A DNA stretch of 64,000 nt from NCBI RefSeq assembly GCF_002796985.1, contig NZ_PEKX01000001.1:1-64000 (forward strand), written 5' to 3'. The stretch is from Pseudomonas sp. (GTDB lineage Bacteria; Pseudomonadota; Gammaproteobacteria; Pseudomonadales; Pseudomonadaceae). The notes under the pieces are model-generated. The model saw nothing but the letters and a program-made list of their open reading frames with translations. It ran no database searches and had not been told where the DNA came from. A program made the position numbers and the translations under genes. Shown here in pieces: positions 33,430 to 42,620 of the stretch; position 1 is the stretch's first letter, and every line of letters starts with the position of its first letter.

Positions 33430-34638
33430 ATGCAGCGGCTCTATCGTAAACGCATCGTTCTGGGCGTCGGCGGCGGTATCGCCGCCTACAAGAGCGCCGA
33501 ACTGGTCCGCCGGTTGCGCGACCAGGGGGCCGAGGTGCGTGTCGTGATGACCCAGGGCGGCCGCGAGTTCATCACCCCCCTCACGCTCCAGGCGCTATCC
33601 GGCCATCCGGTGCACCTGGACCTGCTCGATCCCGCCGCCGAAGCGGCCATGGGCCACATCGAGCTGGCCCGCTGGGCCGACCTGGTGCTGATCGCCCCCG
33701 CCACCGCCGACCTCATGGCGCGCCTGGCCCAGGGCGTGGCCAACGATCTGCTGACCACCCTGGTGCTCGCCACCGACGCCCAGGTTGCCCTCGCTCCGGC
33801 GATGAACCAGGCCATGTGGCGCGACCCCGCCACCCAGGTGAATGCCGAGCTGCTGCGTTCGCGCGGCCTGCACTTCTTCGGCCCCGCCGCCGGCAGCCAG
33901 GCCTGCGGCGATGTCGGCCCGGGGCGCATGCTCGAGGCCGATGATCTGGCACAGCGGGCCGCCGACTGCTTCGAGTTCAAGGCACTGACCGGCCAGCACA
34001 TCCTGATCACCGCCGGCCCGACCCAGGAAAACATCGACCCGGTGCGCTACATCACCAACCACAGCTCCGGGAAGATGGGCTTTGCCCTGGCCGAGGCCGC
34101 CGCCGAAGCCGGCGCCCGCGTGACCCTGGTGACCGGCCCGGTGCATCTGCCGACCCCGGACCGGGTGAGCCGCGTCGACGTGGTCAGCGCCCGCGACATG
34201 CTCGCCGCGTGCGAGGCAGCGATGCCGGCGGACATCCTGATCGCCTCCGCCGCCGTGGCCGACTACCGCCCGGAACTGGTCGCCACGCAGAAACTCAAGA
34301 AAGACCCCACCAAGGGTGACGGGCTGCTCTTGCAGCTGGTGCGCAATCCCGACATTCTCGCCACCCTCTCGCTGCGCGACGACCGCCCATTCAGCGTCGG
34401 CTTCGCCGCCGAGACCGAGAACCTGCTCGACTACGCCTCGCGCAAGCTCAAGGACAAGAATCTCGACCTGATCGTCGCCAATGACGTCGCCAACCCGTCC
34501 ATCGGCTTCAATAGCGAAGAGAACGCCATCACGGTCATCGACCGTGAATTGCACAAGACTGCGTTCGCCCAGACCAGCAAGGGCAAGATCGCCCGCCAGC
34601 TGATCGCCTTTATCGCCGAACGCATCAATCAACACTGA
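33430..34638 (+). CDS. coaBC: Bifunctional phosphopantothenoylcysteine decarboxylase/synthetase
   Basis: 402 residues. Residues 1 to about 185 are the FMN-dependent CoaC decarboxylase: GVGGGIAAYKSAELVRRLRD, the PAMNQAMW motif and ACGDVGPGRM. Residues about 186-402 are the CTP-dependent CoaB synthetase: ITAGPTQENIDPVRYITN, SSGKMGFALAEAA and the Lys-rich KLKKDPT region. It makes 4'-phosphopantetheine for coenzyme A. Start ATG at 33430. Eight bases before dut, so they form an operon that continues into algC and argB. Length typical. Confidence 0.96.
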   Translation: MQRLYRKRIVLGVGGGIAAYKSAELVRRLRDQGAEVRVVMTQGGREFITPLTLQALSGHPVHLDLLDPAAEAAMGHIELARWADLVLIAPATADLMARLAQGVANDLLTTLVLATDAQVALAPAMNQAMWRDPATQVNAELLRSRGLHFFGPAAGSQACGDVGPGRMLEADDLAQRAADCFEFKALTGQHILITAGPTQENIDPVRYITNHSSGKMGFALAEAAAEAGARVTLVTGPVHLPTPDRVSRVDVVSARDMLAACEAAMPADILIASAAVADYRPELVATQKLKKDPTKGDGLLLQLVRNPDILATLSLRDDRPFSVGFAAETENLLDYASRKLKDKNLDLIVANDVANPSIGFNSEENAITVIDRELHKTAFAQTSKGKIARQLIAFIAERINQH

Positions 34639-34645
34639 GAACTCA

Positions 34646-35101
34646 ATGCACTCCCTGCAAGCCAAGATCCTCGACCCCCGCCTGGGCAACGACTTCCCGC
34701 TGCCACAGTACGCCACCCCAGGTTCCGCCGGCCTCGACCTGCGCGCCATGCTCAAGGAGGATTGCGTCCTCGAGCCGGGCCAGACCGTACTGATCCCCAC
34801 CGGCCTGTCCATCTACGTCGCCGATCCGGGTCTGGCCGCACTGATCCTTCCGCGCTCGGGCCTGGGCCACAAGCATGGCATCGTGCTGGGCAACCTGGTC
34901 GGGCTGATCGACTCGGACTACCAGGGGGAGCTGATGGTTTCGTGCTGGAACCGTGGCCAGACGGCCTTCAAGATCGCCATTGGCGAGCGCATTGCCCAAC
35001 TGGTGCTGGTACCGGTGGTGCAGGCGCACTTCGAGCTGGTCGAGGCCTTCGACGAGAGCCAGCGCGGTGCCGGCGGCTTCGGACACTCCGGCAGCCATTG
35101 A
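34646..35101 (+). CDS. dut: Deoxyuridine triphosphatase
   Basis: 151 residues, with the five dUTPase motifs: PGSAGLDLRAM, PRSGLGHKHGI, GLIDSDYQGEL, GERIAQLVLVPV and the C-terminal RGAGGFGHSGSH that closes over the active site. It hydrolyses dUTP to dUMP, preventing uracil incorporation into DNA and supplying thymidylate synthesis. Homotrimer by family. ATG at 34646, only 7 bases past coaBC, and followed by the long algC reading frame 40 bases later. Confidence 0.96.
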   Translation: MHSLQAKILDPRLGNDFPLPQYATPGSAGLDLRAMLKEDCVLEPGQTVLIPTGLSIYVADPGLAALILPRSGLGHKHGIVLGNLVGLIDSDYQGELMVSCWNRGQTAFKIAIGERIAQLVLVPVVQAHFELVEAFDESQRGAGGFGHSGSH

Positions 35102-35141
35102 CCCTTCCCTTTTTCAGGATGAATCGCCGAGGAGACGTTGC

Positions 35142-37763
35142 ATGAAACTTTTCCAACGCACCGCCAAGGACAGCGACGAACTGCCGGAACTCGTGCCGGC
35201 GGAGAAGTCCGTCAAAGGACCGGCTGCCAAGGTCGACCTCAAACCGCTGCTGCCCGCCATCGTAATCACCGTGGGCGGCGTGGTGGCGGCAGGTGCGCTG
35301 CTGTGGTTCAGCCTGTTCGGCCAGGCCGACAAGACTCACGTCACCCAGCTGAGCAGCGCCTGGTCGGAAAGCCAGGCCGGCGCATTGCGCCAGAGTCTGA
35401 ACCTGCTGGCGGCGGACGGCCGCAGCATGGCGGGCGACCCGCTGCTGCTGCCAACCCTGCAGAGCAATGATCCGACGCGCATCGCCGCGCTGGAGAAAGC
35501 ACTGACACAGGGCCATCTGGACGGACTGGTAGACGTTCACCTCAACGCCAACGGCCAGGCCGTGCAGGACGCCGCCCGCCCCGGCCCGCTGAACTACGCC
35601 GCGCTGGACATGCTGCACCGTGTCGAAAGCGGCCAGGCCGTAGCGCCGGAGGCCTATAAGGTCGGCACCCGCTGGCTGGTCTACAGCCCGACCGCCCTGC
35701 GTGCCGCAGACAACTCCATCCAGGGCTCGCTGCTGCTGGTGGTGGACCTGCAGCGCCTGCTCGGCACCCTGCCACCGATGTCCGCCGACCTCGGCCAGCT
35801 GCAGCTGTCCCAGCAGTTTGGCAATTCCCCGGCGCAACTCCTGCTGCAACGCGGCCAAGCGGGTGACGCCGCGGTGATGGAGCTGCCCAGCGGCAACCCG
35901 AACTGGAAGCTGAGCTTCACCCCCGGCCCGACCATCACCGATCCGCTTTACTCGCCCGCCCTGCTGGGCATCGCCGCACTGCTGGCACTGGTGGGCGGCC
36001 TGCTCGGCCTTTATCTTGCGCAAAGTGCGATGCAGCGCCGCGTCAGCAAGGATGCCCAGGCCCTGGGCCAGTTCATTCAGGAACTCGCCGGCCAACGCAC
36101 TGCCAAAGCACCTGAGCTGAGCCTGCCGAGCCTGCAGGCACTGGCCCAGGCATTGGCTCGCCAGCCACGCCGCAAGACCGAAACACCCAGTGCCAGCGCC
36201 CCCGCGCCAGCAGCTCTCGCTCAGCCTGCCCCGGCTGCCGCCGCTGCCAACGTCCCGGTCGCTGCCACCGAAACGCCATTGGTCGATCCGCTATTCCAGA
36301 ACACCGACATTCTGGACATCGACATTCTTGATGAAGACCAGGATCTCCTGGGATTGGAGCAACCCCCCGCTATGAGCACGCCAAAAGCCCCGCAACTGCC
36401 CGCCAGCATCTTCCGCGCCTACGACATCCGCGGCGTGGTGGGTGACACCCTGACCACCGAGACCGCCTACTGGGTCGGCCGTGCAATCGGTTCCGAAAGC
36501 CTGGCGCGCGGCGAGCCGTGCGTCTCCGTGGGGCGCGACGGGCGCCTGTCCGGTCCCGAACTGGTCCAGCACCTCATCCAGGGCCTGCTCGACTGCGGTT
36601 GCCAGGTCACCGACGTCGGCATGGTGCCGACCCCGGTGCTGTACTACGCGGCCAACGTCCTGGAAGGCAAGTCGGGCGTGATGCTCACCGGCAGCCACAA
36701 CCCGCCGGACTACAACGGTTTCAAGATCGTCGTCGCCGGCGAGACCCTGGCCAACGAACAGATCCAGGCCCTGCGCGAGCGCATCCAGAATGGCGACCTC
36801 GCTTCCGGCGTGGGCAGCGTGCAGCAGGTCGACATTCTGCCGCGCTACTTCCAGCAGATCCGCGATGACATCGCCCTGGCCAAGCCGCTGAAAGTGGTGG
36901 TGGACTGCGGCAACGGCGTGGCCGGCGTGATCGCCCCGCAACTGATCGAAGCCCTGGGCTGCACCGTGATTCCGCTGTACTGCGACGTTGACGGCACCTT
37001 CCCCAACCACCACCCGGACCCGGGCAAGCCCGAGAACCTGGAAGACCTGATCGCCAAGGTCAAAGAGACCGGCGCCGACCTCGGCCTGGCCTTCGACGGC
37101 GACGGCGACCGCGTGGGCGTGGTGACCAACGAAGGCACCATCATCTACCCAGACCGTCTGCTGATGCTGTTCGCCAAGGACGTGGTCTCGCGCAACCCTG
37201 GCGCCGACATCATCTTCGACGTCAAATGCACCCGCCGCCTGATCTCGCTGATCAGCGGCTACGGCGGCCGTCCGGTGATGTGGAAGACCGGCCACTCGCT
37301 GATCAAGAAGAAAATGAAGGAAACCGGCGCCCTGCTCGCTGGCGAGATGAGCGGCCATATCTTCTTCAAGGAACGCTGGTACGGTTTCGACGACGGCATC
37401 TACAGCGCCGCGCGCCTGCTGGAAATCATCAGCCTGGACAAGCGCGACGCCGAACGCGTGTTCTCCGCGTTCCCGATGGACATCTCCACCCCGGAGATCA
37501 ACATCACCGTCACCGACGAGGGCAAGTTCGCCCTGATCGAGGCGCTGCAGGCCCGTGGCCAGTGGGGTGAAGCCAACCTCACCACCCTCGACGGCGTGCG
37601 CGTGGATTACCCCAAAGGCTGGGGCCTGGTACGCGCATCCAACACCACACCGGTGCTGGTACTGCGTTTCGAGGCGGACACCCAGGAAGAACTGGAACGC
37701 ATCAAGGACGTGTTCCGCACCCAGCTGAAAGCGGTCGCCCCCGCCCTCAGCCTGCCCTTTTGA
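35142..37763 (+). CDS. algC: Phosphomannomutase/phosphoglucomutase, with membrane-anchored N-terminal extension
   Basis: 873 residues in one open frame. Residues 1 to about 390 hold two membrane segments (LLPAIVITVGGVVAAGALLW near 35-58; PALLGIAALLALVGGLLGLYLAQ near 272-295), with a probable periplasmic sensor-like domain between them, then an Ala/Pro-rich linker and an acidic stretch (DILDIDILDEDQDLLGLEQ). From Met411 (ATG at 36372) to the end is a complete 463-residue AlgC: phosphoserine in VMLTGSHNPP (Ser108 of the short form), metal site AFDGDGDRVG and substrate loop GEMSGHIFF. AlgC makes mannose-1-P and glucose-1-P for alginate, LPS and rhamnolipid. GGAGACGTTGC precedes the ATG at 35142; the short start has no clear ribosome site. 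Whether one or both forms are made is unknown. Confidence 0.9.
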   Translation: MKLFQRTAKDSDELPELVPAEKSVKGPAAKVDLKPLLPAIVITVGGVVAAGALLWFSLFGQADKTHVTQLSSAWSESQAGALRQSLNLLAADGRSMAGDPLLLPTLQSNDPTRIAALEKALTQGHLDGLVDVHLNANGQAVQDAARPGPLNYAALDMLHRVESGQAVAPEAYKVGTRWLVYSPTALRAADNSIQGSLLLVVDLQRLLGTLPPMSADLGQLQLSQQFGNSPAQLLLQRGQAGDAAVMELPSGNPNWKLSFTPGPTITDPLYSPALLGIAALLALVGGLLGLYLAQSAMQRRVSKDAQALGQFIQELAGQRTAKAPELSLPSLQALAQALARQPRRKTETPSASAPAPAALAQPAPAAAAANVPVAATETPLVDPLFQNTDILDIDILDEDQDLLGLEQPPAMSTPKAPQLPASIFRAYDIRGVVGDTLTTETAYWVGRAIGSESLARGEPCVSVGRDGRLSGPELVQHLIQGLLDCGCQVTDVGMVPTPVLYYAANVLEGKSGVMLTGSHNPPDYNGFKIVVAGETLANEQIQALRERIQNGDLASGVGSVQQVDILPRYFQQIRDDIALAKPLKVVVDCGNGVAGVIAPQLIEALGCTVIPLYCDVDGTFPNHHPDPGKPENLEDLIAKVKETGADLGLAFDGDGDRVGVVTNEGTIIYPDRLLMLFAKDVVSRNPGADIIFDVKCTRRLISLISGYGGRPVMWKTGHSLIKKKMKETGALLAGEMSGHIFFKERWYGFDDGIYSAARLLEIISLDKRDAERVFSAFPMDISTPEINITVTDEGKFALIEALQARGQWGEANLTTLDGVRVDYPKGWGLVRASNTTPVLVLRFEADTQEELERIKDVFRTQLKAVAPALSLPF

Positions 37764-37783
37764 CCTCTATGCCGGAGCCCACC

Positions 37784-38689
37784 ATGACCCAGAGCCGCGA
37801 TGACGCCGCCCAGGTTGCCCGCGTCCTTGCCGAAGCCCTGCCCTACATCCGCCGTTTCGTTGGCAAGACGCTGGTGATCAAGTACGGCGGCAACGCCATG
37901 GAGACGGACGAGCTGAAGAACAGCTTCGCCCGCGACGTGGTGCTGATGAAGGCCGTCGGCATCAACCCGGTGGTGGTCCATGGTGGTGGTCCGCAGATCG
38001 GCGACCTGCTCAGCCGCCTGTCGATCGAAAGCCACTTCATCGATGGCATGCGCGTCACCGACGCGCAGACCATGGATGTGGTGGAAATGGTTCTCGGCGG
38101 CCAGGTGAACAAGGACATCGTCAACCTGATCAACCGCCATGGCGGCAGCGCCATCGGCCTGACCGGCAAGGACGCGGAACTGATCCGTGCGAAGAAGCTC
38201 ACCGTCACCCGCCAGACGCCGGAGATGACCAAGCCGGAAATCATCGACATCGGCCATGTGGGCGAAGTCACCGGGGTCAACGTCGACCTGCTGAACATGC
38301 TGGTGCAGGGAGACTTCATCCCGGTCATCGCGCCAATCGGCGTGGGTGCCAACGGTGAGTCCTACAACATCAACGCCGACCTGGTGGCCGGCAAGGTGGC
38401 CGAGGCGCTGAAGGCCGAGAAGCTGATGCTGCTCACCAACATCGCCGGGCTGATGGACAAGCAGGGTGAAGTCCTCACCGGCCTGACCACCGAGCAGGTC
38501 AACGAGCTGATCGCCGACGGCACTATCTACGGCGGCATGCTGCCGAAGATCCGCTGCGCCCTCGAGGCGGTGCAAGGCGGCGTGACCAGCGCGCACATCA
38601 TCGATGGTCGCGTGCCCAACGCCGTGCTGCTGGAGATCTTCACCGACAGCGGTGTCGGTACGCTGATCACCAACCGCAAGTCGCGCTGA
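37784..38689 (+). CDS. argB: N-acetylglutamate kinase
   Basis: 301 residues of the amino acid kinase family. The ATP-binding segment LVIKYGGNAM is at about 28-37 and the acetylglutamate site VVHGGGPQI at about 65-73; the remaining family marks are GLTGKDAELI, NINADLVAGKVAEALKAEKLMLLTNIAGL and GGMLPKIRCALEAV. It phosphorylates N-acetylglutamate in arginine biosynthesis and is arginine-inhibited in Pseudomonas. ATG at 37784 (CCGGAGCCCACC before it) gives the family length; the frame opens 24 bases earlier. Twenty bases after algC. A terminator follows. Confidence 0.96.
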   Translation: MTQSRDDAAQVARVLAEALPYIRRFVGKTLVIKYGGNAMETDELKNSFARDVVLMKAVGINPVVVHGGGPQIGDLLSRLSIESHFIDGMRVTDAQTMDVVEMVLGGQVNKDIVNLINRHGGSAIGLTGKDAELIRAKKLTVTRQTPEMTKPEIIDIGHVGEVTGVNVDLLNMLVQGDFIPVIAPIGVGANGESYNINADLVAGKVAEALKAEKLMLLTNIAGLMDKQGEVLTGLTTEQVNELIADGTIYGGMLPKIRCALEAVQGGVTSAHIIDGRVPNAVLLEIFTDSGVGTLITNRKSR

Positions 38690-38700
38690 TCAAAACGATG

Positions 38701-38736
38701 ACACCCGCCAGGAGCGATCCTCGCGGGTGTTTTTTT
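38701..38736 (+). terminator. Terminator after argB
   Basis: Stem ACACCCGC (38701-38708) with GCGGGTGT (38723-38730) followed by seven T, 12 bases after the argB stop codon. Confidence 0.88.
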
Positions 38737-38801
38737 GCCTGCTCGAAACGGCGTCAGCCTCATGGACATCCCGCCTCGAACAGGCCTTCAGGAGCTTCCG
38801 C

Positions 38802-39248
38802 ATGGCCGCATCCCCGGTTTCCCGCAACGACTTCAGCTTTTTCCACGGCCTGCGCGTGCGCTGGTCGGAAGTCGACCCACAGGGCATCGTCTTCAACGGC
38901 AATTACCTCACTTACGCTGATGTCGCCACCACCGAGTACTACCGCCACCTGGGCGTGAGCTACCCGGCCGACTTGCTGCGCGGCGGCGGCGATCTGTTCG
39001 CGGTGAAGACCACCCTGGAATACCTGGCGCCAGCGCGCTTCGACGACTGGCTGGAAATGGGCGTGCGCGTCAGCCGACTCGGCCGCAGCAGCCTGACCTT
39101 CCAGGTGTCGATCTGGTGTGATGAAACCCTGCTGACGCTGGGTGAGCTGATCTACGCCTACGCCGACGAAGATCGGACAAGCCAGCCCTTGCCGGACTGG
39201 CTGCGCGGAAAGATCAACGAATTCGAGCGCATCTCGCCGCAACAGTAA
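38802..39248 (+). CDS. 4HBT-family acyl-CoA thioesterase (YbgC/FadM-like)
   Basis: 148 residues, a hotdog-fold thioesterase. The active-site helix reads VRWSEVDPQGIVFNGNYLTYADVATTEYYRHLG, with the catalytic Asp in SEVDPQG. Family members hydrolyse short- or medium-chain acyl-CoAs. ATG at 38802 is chosen because CAGGAGCTTCCGC precedes it; the longer frame upstream runs through the argB terminator. It stands alone between argB and a convergent DUF4124 gene. Natural substrate unknown. Confidence 0.88.
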   Translation: MAASPVSRNDFSFFHGLRVRWSEVDPQGIVFNGNYLTYADVATTEYYRHLGVSYPADLLRGGGDLFAVKTTLEYLAPARFDDWLEMGVRVSRLGRSSLTFQVSIWCDETLLTLGELIYAYADEDRTSQPLPDWLRGKINEFERISPQQ

Positions 39249-39263
39249 GCAGCGAAGGTAGGC

Positions 39264-39881
39264 TCAGTCGCCCACCAGTTGAGCGACGCGGGCGCGGTCC
39301 TCGCCAAAGCTGCTCACGGCCTGCGTGCGCATCTGCTGATAGCGGGCTATGTCGTGTAGCAGGCGCTGTTCGTCACCGCGCAGGTTGCCCAACTGCGCCA
39401 CCAGATCGGCCGGCACCGGGCGCCCGGCGCGCTCCTGGTCGGCGGCGCGGGCCTGCAGGCTGGCCTGCTGCGTCTTCAACGACTGCAGGTTGCCCTTGGC
39501 TACGCTGGTCAGCCCATCGAGCTCGGCCAGCTTGCGGTCGCGGGCACGGTCAACGTCTTCCACGCTGGTGTACATGCGCATCAGTTGCTGATCGGAACTG
39601 GCGCGGGCGGCCTCCGCCTTGCGCTGCTCGATCTCGGCGGCAGTCGGCGCCGGCGGTACCTCGCGGATCACCCGGCCCTGGTCGTTGAGCACCTGGTAAC
39701 CCTTGCCGATGTACTGCGACGGCACACCCAGGCGGTCGATGACGGTGATGCCCTTGTCATTGACGTAGCGGTACATCTCCACCTGACCGCCCGCCTGACC
39801 GGCAGCCGCCACCTGGCCTGCGAGCATGGCTCCCAGAAGCCCCATCAACACCCTGTTACGGAAAGCACCCTGCTTGGCCAT
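39264..39881 (-). CDS. DUF4124 domain-containing periplasmic protein
   Basis: 205 residues. A signal peptide (RVLMGLLGAMLAGQVAAAG) is followed by a short DUF4124 domain (EMYRYVNDKGITVIDRLGVPSQYIGKGYQVLNDQGRVI, about 32-70) and a long charged helical region likely to form a coiled coil (about 80-200). Function unknown. ATG at 39881 is chosen; a start three codons upstream is possible. It lies 20 bases after pyrE on the same strand, so they may be co-transcribed. Confidence 0.85.
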   Translation of the reverse strand: MAKQGAFRNRVLMGLLGAMLAGQVAAAGQAGGQVEMYRYVNDKGITVIDRLGVPSQYIGKGYQVLNDQGRVIREVPPAPTAAEIEQRKAEAARASSDQQLMRMYTSVEDVDRARDRKLAELDGLTSVAKGNLQSLKTQQASLQARAADQERAGRPVPADLVAQLGNLRGDEQRLLHDIARYQQMRTQAVSSFGEDRARVAQLVGD

Positions 39882-39901
39882 GCCCGACACCCTGGTTGCG
39901 G

Positions 39902-40543
39902 TTAGATACCGTACTGCGCGCGATACGCCTCGACCGCCGACAGATGTTGCTTGAGCTGCCCGTCGCCGGCCAGATACTCCAGCACCTGCTCCAGCGAGAC
40001 AATGCTGACGACCGGAATCGAAAAGTCCCGCTCAACCTCCTGGATCGCCGACAGCTCGCCCTTGCCGCGCTCCTGGCGGTTCAGCGCGATCAGCACGCCA
40101 GCGGCCTGAGCGCCCTGGGCGTCGATGATCTGCATGACCTCGCGGATCGCGGTACCGGCGGTGATCACGTCATCGATGATCAGCGCCCGCCCCGTCAGCG
40201 GTGCGCCAACCAGCGTGCCACCTTCGCCGTGGTCCTTGGCTTCCTTGCGGTTGAAGCACCAGGGCAGGTCGCGCCCATGCTGTTCAGCCAGCGCAATGGC
40301 TGTAGCGGCCGCCAGCGGGATTCCTTTATAGGCCGGGCCGAACAACACGTCGAAAGGTATACCGCTGTCGACCACTGCGCTGGCGTAGAAACGACCCAAC
40401 TGGGACAGCGCAACGCCGGTATTGAACAGACCGGCATTGAAGAAGTACGGGCTGGTACGCCCGGACTTCAGGGTGAACTCGCCGAAGCGAAGAACGCCGC
40501 GCTCGATGGCGAAGCGGATGAAATCGCGTTGATATGCGTGCAT
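39902..40543 (-). CDS. pyrE: Orotate phosphoribosyltransferase
   Basis: 213 residues. It joins orotate to PRPP, giving OMP in pyrimidine synthesis. The N-terminal [23 protein letters not shown]-type region and the PRPP motif [17 protein letters not shown] (about 122-138) are clear, as is the catalytic-loop Lys-rich [11 protein letters not shown]. ATG at 40543 starts [13 protein letters not shown]. Divergent from crc, as in other Pseudomonas. Confidence 0.96.
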   Translation of the reverse strand: [213 protein letters not shown]

Positions 40544-40625
40544 GGGGAAAGGACCGGCCGGTATGAATTTAGCTAAACCGTTTGAGCTCGGGTATCATAC
40601 ACACACGTGATTTTGGGGGCCATTT

Positions 40626-41405
40626 ATGCGGATCATCAGTGTGAACGTGAATGGTATTCAGGCTGCAGCCGAGCGTGGATTGCTCAGTTGGCTGCAAGCC
40701 CAGAATGCCGACGTGATCTGCTTGCAGGATACCCGCGCCTCCGCTTTCGATCTGGATGACCCGTCCTACCAACTGGATGGCTACTTCCTGTACGCCTGCG
40801 ATGCCGAAGTGCCCAGTCAGGGCGGCGTCGCAATCTATAGTCGTCTGCAACCCAAGGCTGTCATAAGCGGCCTGGGTTTCGAGATGGCCGATCGTTACGG
40901 GCGCTACCTGCAAGCCGATTTCGATAAGGTGAGTATCGCCACTCTCCTGCTGCCTACCGGGCAGGAAGGGGACGAGAACCTGAACCACAAGTTCAAGTTC
41001 ATGGACGATTTCGCCCAGTACATGAACAAGCAGCGCCGCAAGCGCCGCGAATACATCTATTGCGGCTCGCTCTACGTCGCGCACCAGAAACTGGACGTGA
41101 AGAACTGGCGCGAATGCCAGCAGAACCCCGGTTTCATGGCGCCGGAGCGTGGCTGGATGGATGAGATCTTCGGCACCATGGGTTATGTCGACGCCCTGCG
41201 CGAGGTCAACCGCGAAGGCGACCAGTACAGCTGGTGGCCGGAAAGCGAACAGGCCGAGTTGCTCAACCTGGGCTGGCGTTTCGACTACCAGATCCTCACA
41301 CCGGGTCTGCGTCGCTTCGTGCGCAGCGCCAAGCTGCCGCGCCAGCCGCGCTTCTCCCAGCATGCGCCGCTGATCGTGGACTACGACTGGACGCTGAGCA
41401 TCTGA
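40626..41405 (+). CDS. crc: Catabolite repression control protein
   Basis: 259 residues. The fold is that of exonuclease III-type endonuclease/phosphatases: MRIISVNVNGIQAAAERGLLSWLQ, VICLQDTRA, YSWWPESEQAELLNLGWRFDYQILT and HAPLIVDYDW. Known Crc has no nuclease activity; it forms a complex with Hfq on A-rich motifs of target mRNAs and so represses use of less-favoured carbon sources, relieved by CrcZ-type RNAs. Such RNAs are not in this window. ATG at 40626, 83 bases from the divergent pyrE. Followed by a strong terminator. Confidence 0.97.
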   Translation: MRIISVNVNGIQAAAERGLLSWLQAQNADVICLQDTRASAFDLDDPSYQLDGYFLYACDAEVPSQGGVAIYSRLQPKAVISGLGFEMADRYGRYLQADFDKVSIATLLLPTGQEGDENLNHKFKFMDDFAQYMNKQRRKRREYIYCGSLYVAHQKLDVKNWRECQQNPGFMAPERGWMDEIFGTMGYVDALREVNREGDQYSWWPESEQAELLNLGWRFDYQILTPGLRRFVRSAKLPRQPRFSQHAPLIVDYDWTLSI

Positions 41406-41434
41406 GTCGTGTCGCGCCGTCAAACGGCGGACAG

Positions 41435-41462
41435 AAAAAAGCCGGCTTCGCGCCGGCTTTTT
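41435..41462 (+). terminator. Bidirectional terminator between crc and the DUF4870 gene
   Basis: Stem AGCCGGC/GCCGGCT with a short TTCGC loop and A and T runs on either side, so it can serve both convergent genes. Confidence 0.9.
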
Positions 41463-41481
41463 CGTGCCTGGGGTTCGTCGC

Positions 41482-41853
41482 TTACTTGATCGGGCGCCAG
41501 GTGAAGGGATAGCGGTAATCCAGCCCTTCATTGGCCTTGATCCCGGCGATGATGGTGAGCACCAGCGCGCCGATGCTCACCAGCCCCAGCAGGAAGAAGC
41601 CGATCACCACCAGCATCAGCAGGAAGCTGACCACCACGGCGAGGCTCACAGTGATCTGGAAGTTCAGCGCTTCCTTGCCCTGGCGGTCCACGAACGGGTC
41701 CGATTCACGCTTGATCTGCCAGACGATCAGCGGCCCGAGCAGATTGCCGAAGGGGAAGATGAACCCGAGGAAGGCGGCGAAGTGACAGAACATCGCCCAC
41801 TGCCGGGCCTCCCGGCTCGGCTGAACCTGTTGTACCGGTACTTCGTCGCTCAT
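41482..41853 (-). CDS. DUF4870 small membrane protein
   Basis: 123 residues with three predicted membrane segments: MFCHFAAFLGFIFPFGNLLGPLIVW (about 21-45), ITVSLAVVVSFLLMLVVIGFFLLGLVSIGALVLTIIAGIKA (two segments, about 67-107). The motif DPFVDRQGKEALNFQIT is the DUF4870/Tic20-like hallmark. Function unknown. ATG at 41853 with AAGGAGCGACAGG upstream. Same strand as rph, about 50 bases downstream of it. Confidence 0.88.
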   Translation of the reverse strand: MSDEVPVQQVQPSREARQWAMFCHFAAFLGFIFPFGNLLGPLIVWQIKRESDPFVDRQGKEALNFQITVSLAVVVSFLLMLVVIGFFLLGLVSIGALVLTIIAGIKANEGLDYRYPFTWRPIK

Positions 41854-41900
41854 CCTGTCGCTCCTTGCCTTTCAATATCCAGCGGGCGCCGCCCGTCAGG

Positions 41901-42620
41901 TCACTCGGCCAGCGCGGCGCGTTGCAGTTCGAACAGCTCTTGCAGGCCTTTCTGGGCCAGCTCCAGCATGGCATTGAGTTCCGCTGGCTGGAAGGGCGCG
42001 CCCTCGGCAGTGCCCTGGACTTCGATGAAACCGCCGGCATCGGTCATGACCACGTTCAGGTCGGTTTCGGCGGCAGAATCTTCCAGGTAGTCCAGGTCCA
42101 GCACCGGCTCGCCCTGGTACATGCCCACGGAAACGGCGGCGACCATCTGCTTGAGCGGGTTACCTTTCAGCGCGCCGCGCTTCTTCAGCACGGCCAGCGC
42201 GTCGATCACGGCCACGGTGGCGCCGGTGATGGAGGCGGTGCGGGTGCCACCGTCGGCCTGAATCACATCGCAATCGATGTACAGGGTGTTCTCACCCAGC
42301 TTGGAGAGGTCAAGGGCGGCGCGCAGCGAGCGGCCGATCAGGCGCTGGATTTCCAGGGTGCGGCCACCCTGCTTGCCGCGCGCGGCTTCACGCTGGTTAC
42401 GCTCACCGGTGGAACGCGGCAGCATGCCGTATTCGGCGGTCAGCCAACCCTGGCCCTGGCCCTTGAGGAAGCGCGGCACACCGGCTTCGGCGCTGACGGT
42501 GCAGATCACCTTGGTGTCGCCGAACTCGACCAGCACGGAGCCCTCGGCGTGCTTGGTGTAATGGCGGGTGATACGGATCGGGCGCAGTTGGTCGGCGGCG
42601 CGGCCACTGGGACGGTTCAT
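41901..42620 (-). CDS. rph: Ribonuclease PH
   Basis: 239 residues. A phosphate-dependent 3'-5' exoribonuclease that trims tRNA 3' ends. Family segments: RPSGRAADQLRPIRITRHYTKHAEGSVLVEFGDTKVICT at the N-terminus, GWLTAEYGMLPRSTGERNQREA around 78-98, and IDCDVIQADGGTRTASITGA near 116-135. Hexameric by family. ATG at 42620. Divergent from yicC, the common gammaproteobacterial arrangement. Confidence 0.97.
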   Translation of the reverse strand: MNRPSGRAADQLRPIRITRHYTKHAEGSVLVEFGDTKVICTVSAEAGVPRFLKGQGQGWLTAEYGMLPRSTGERNQREAARGKQGGRTLEIQRLIGRSLRAALDLSKLGENTLYIDCDVIQADGGTRTASITGATVAVIDALAVLKKRGALKGNPLKQMVAAVSVGMYQGEPVLDLDYLEDSAAETDLNVVMTDAGGFIEVQGTAEGAPFQPAELNAMLELAQKGLQELFELQRAALAE

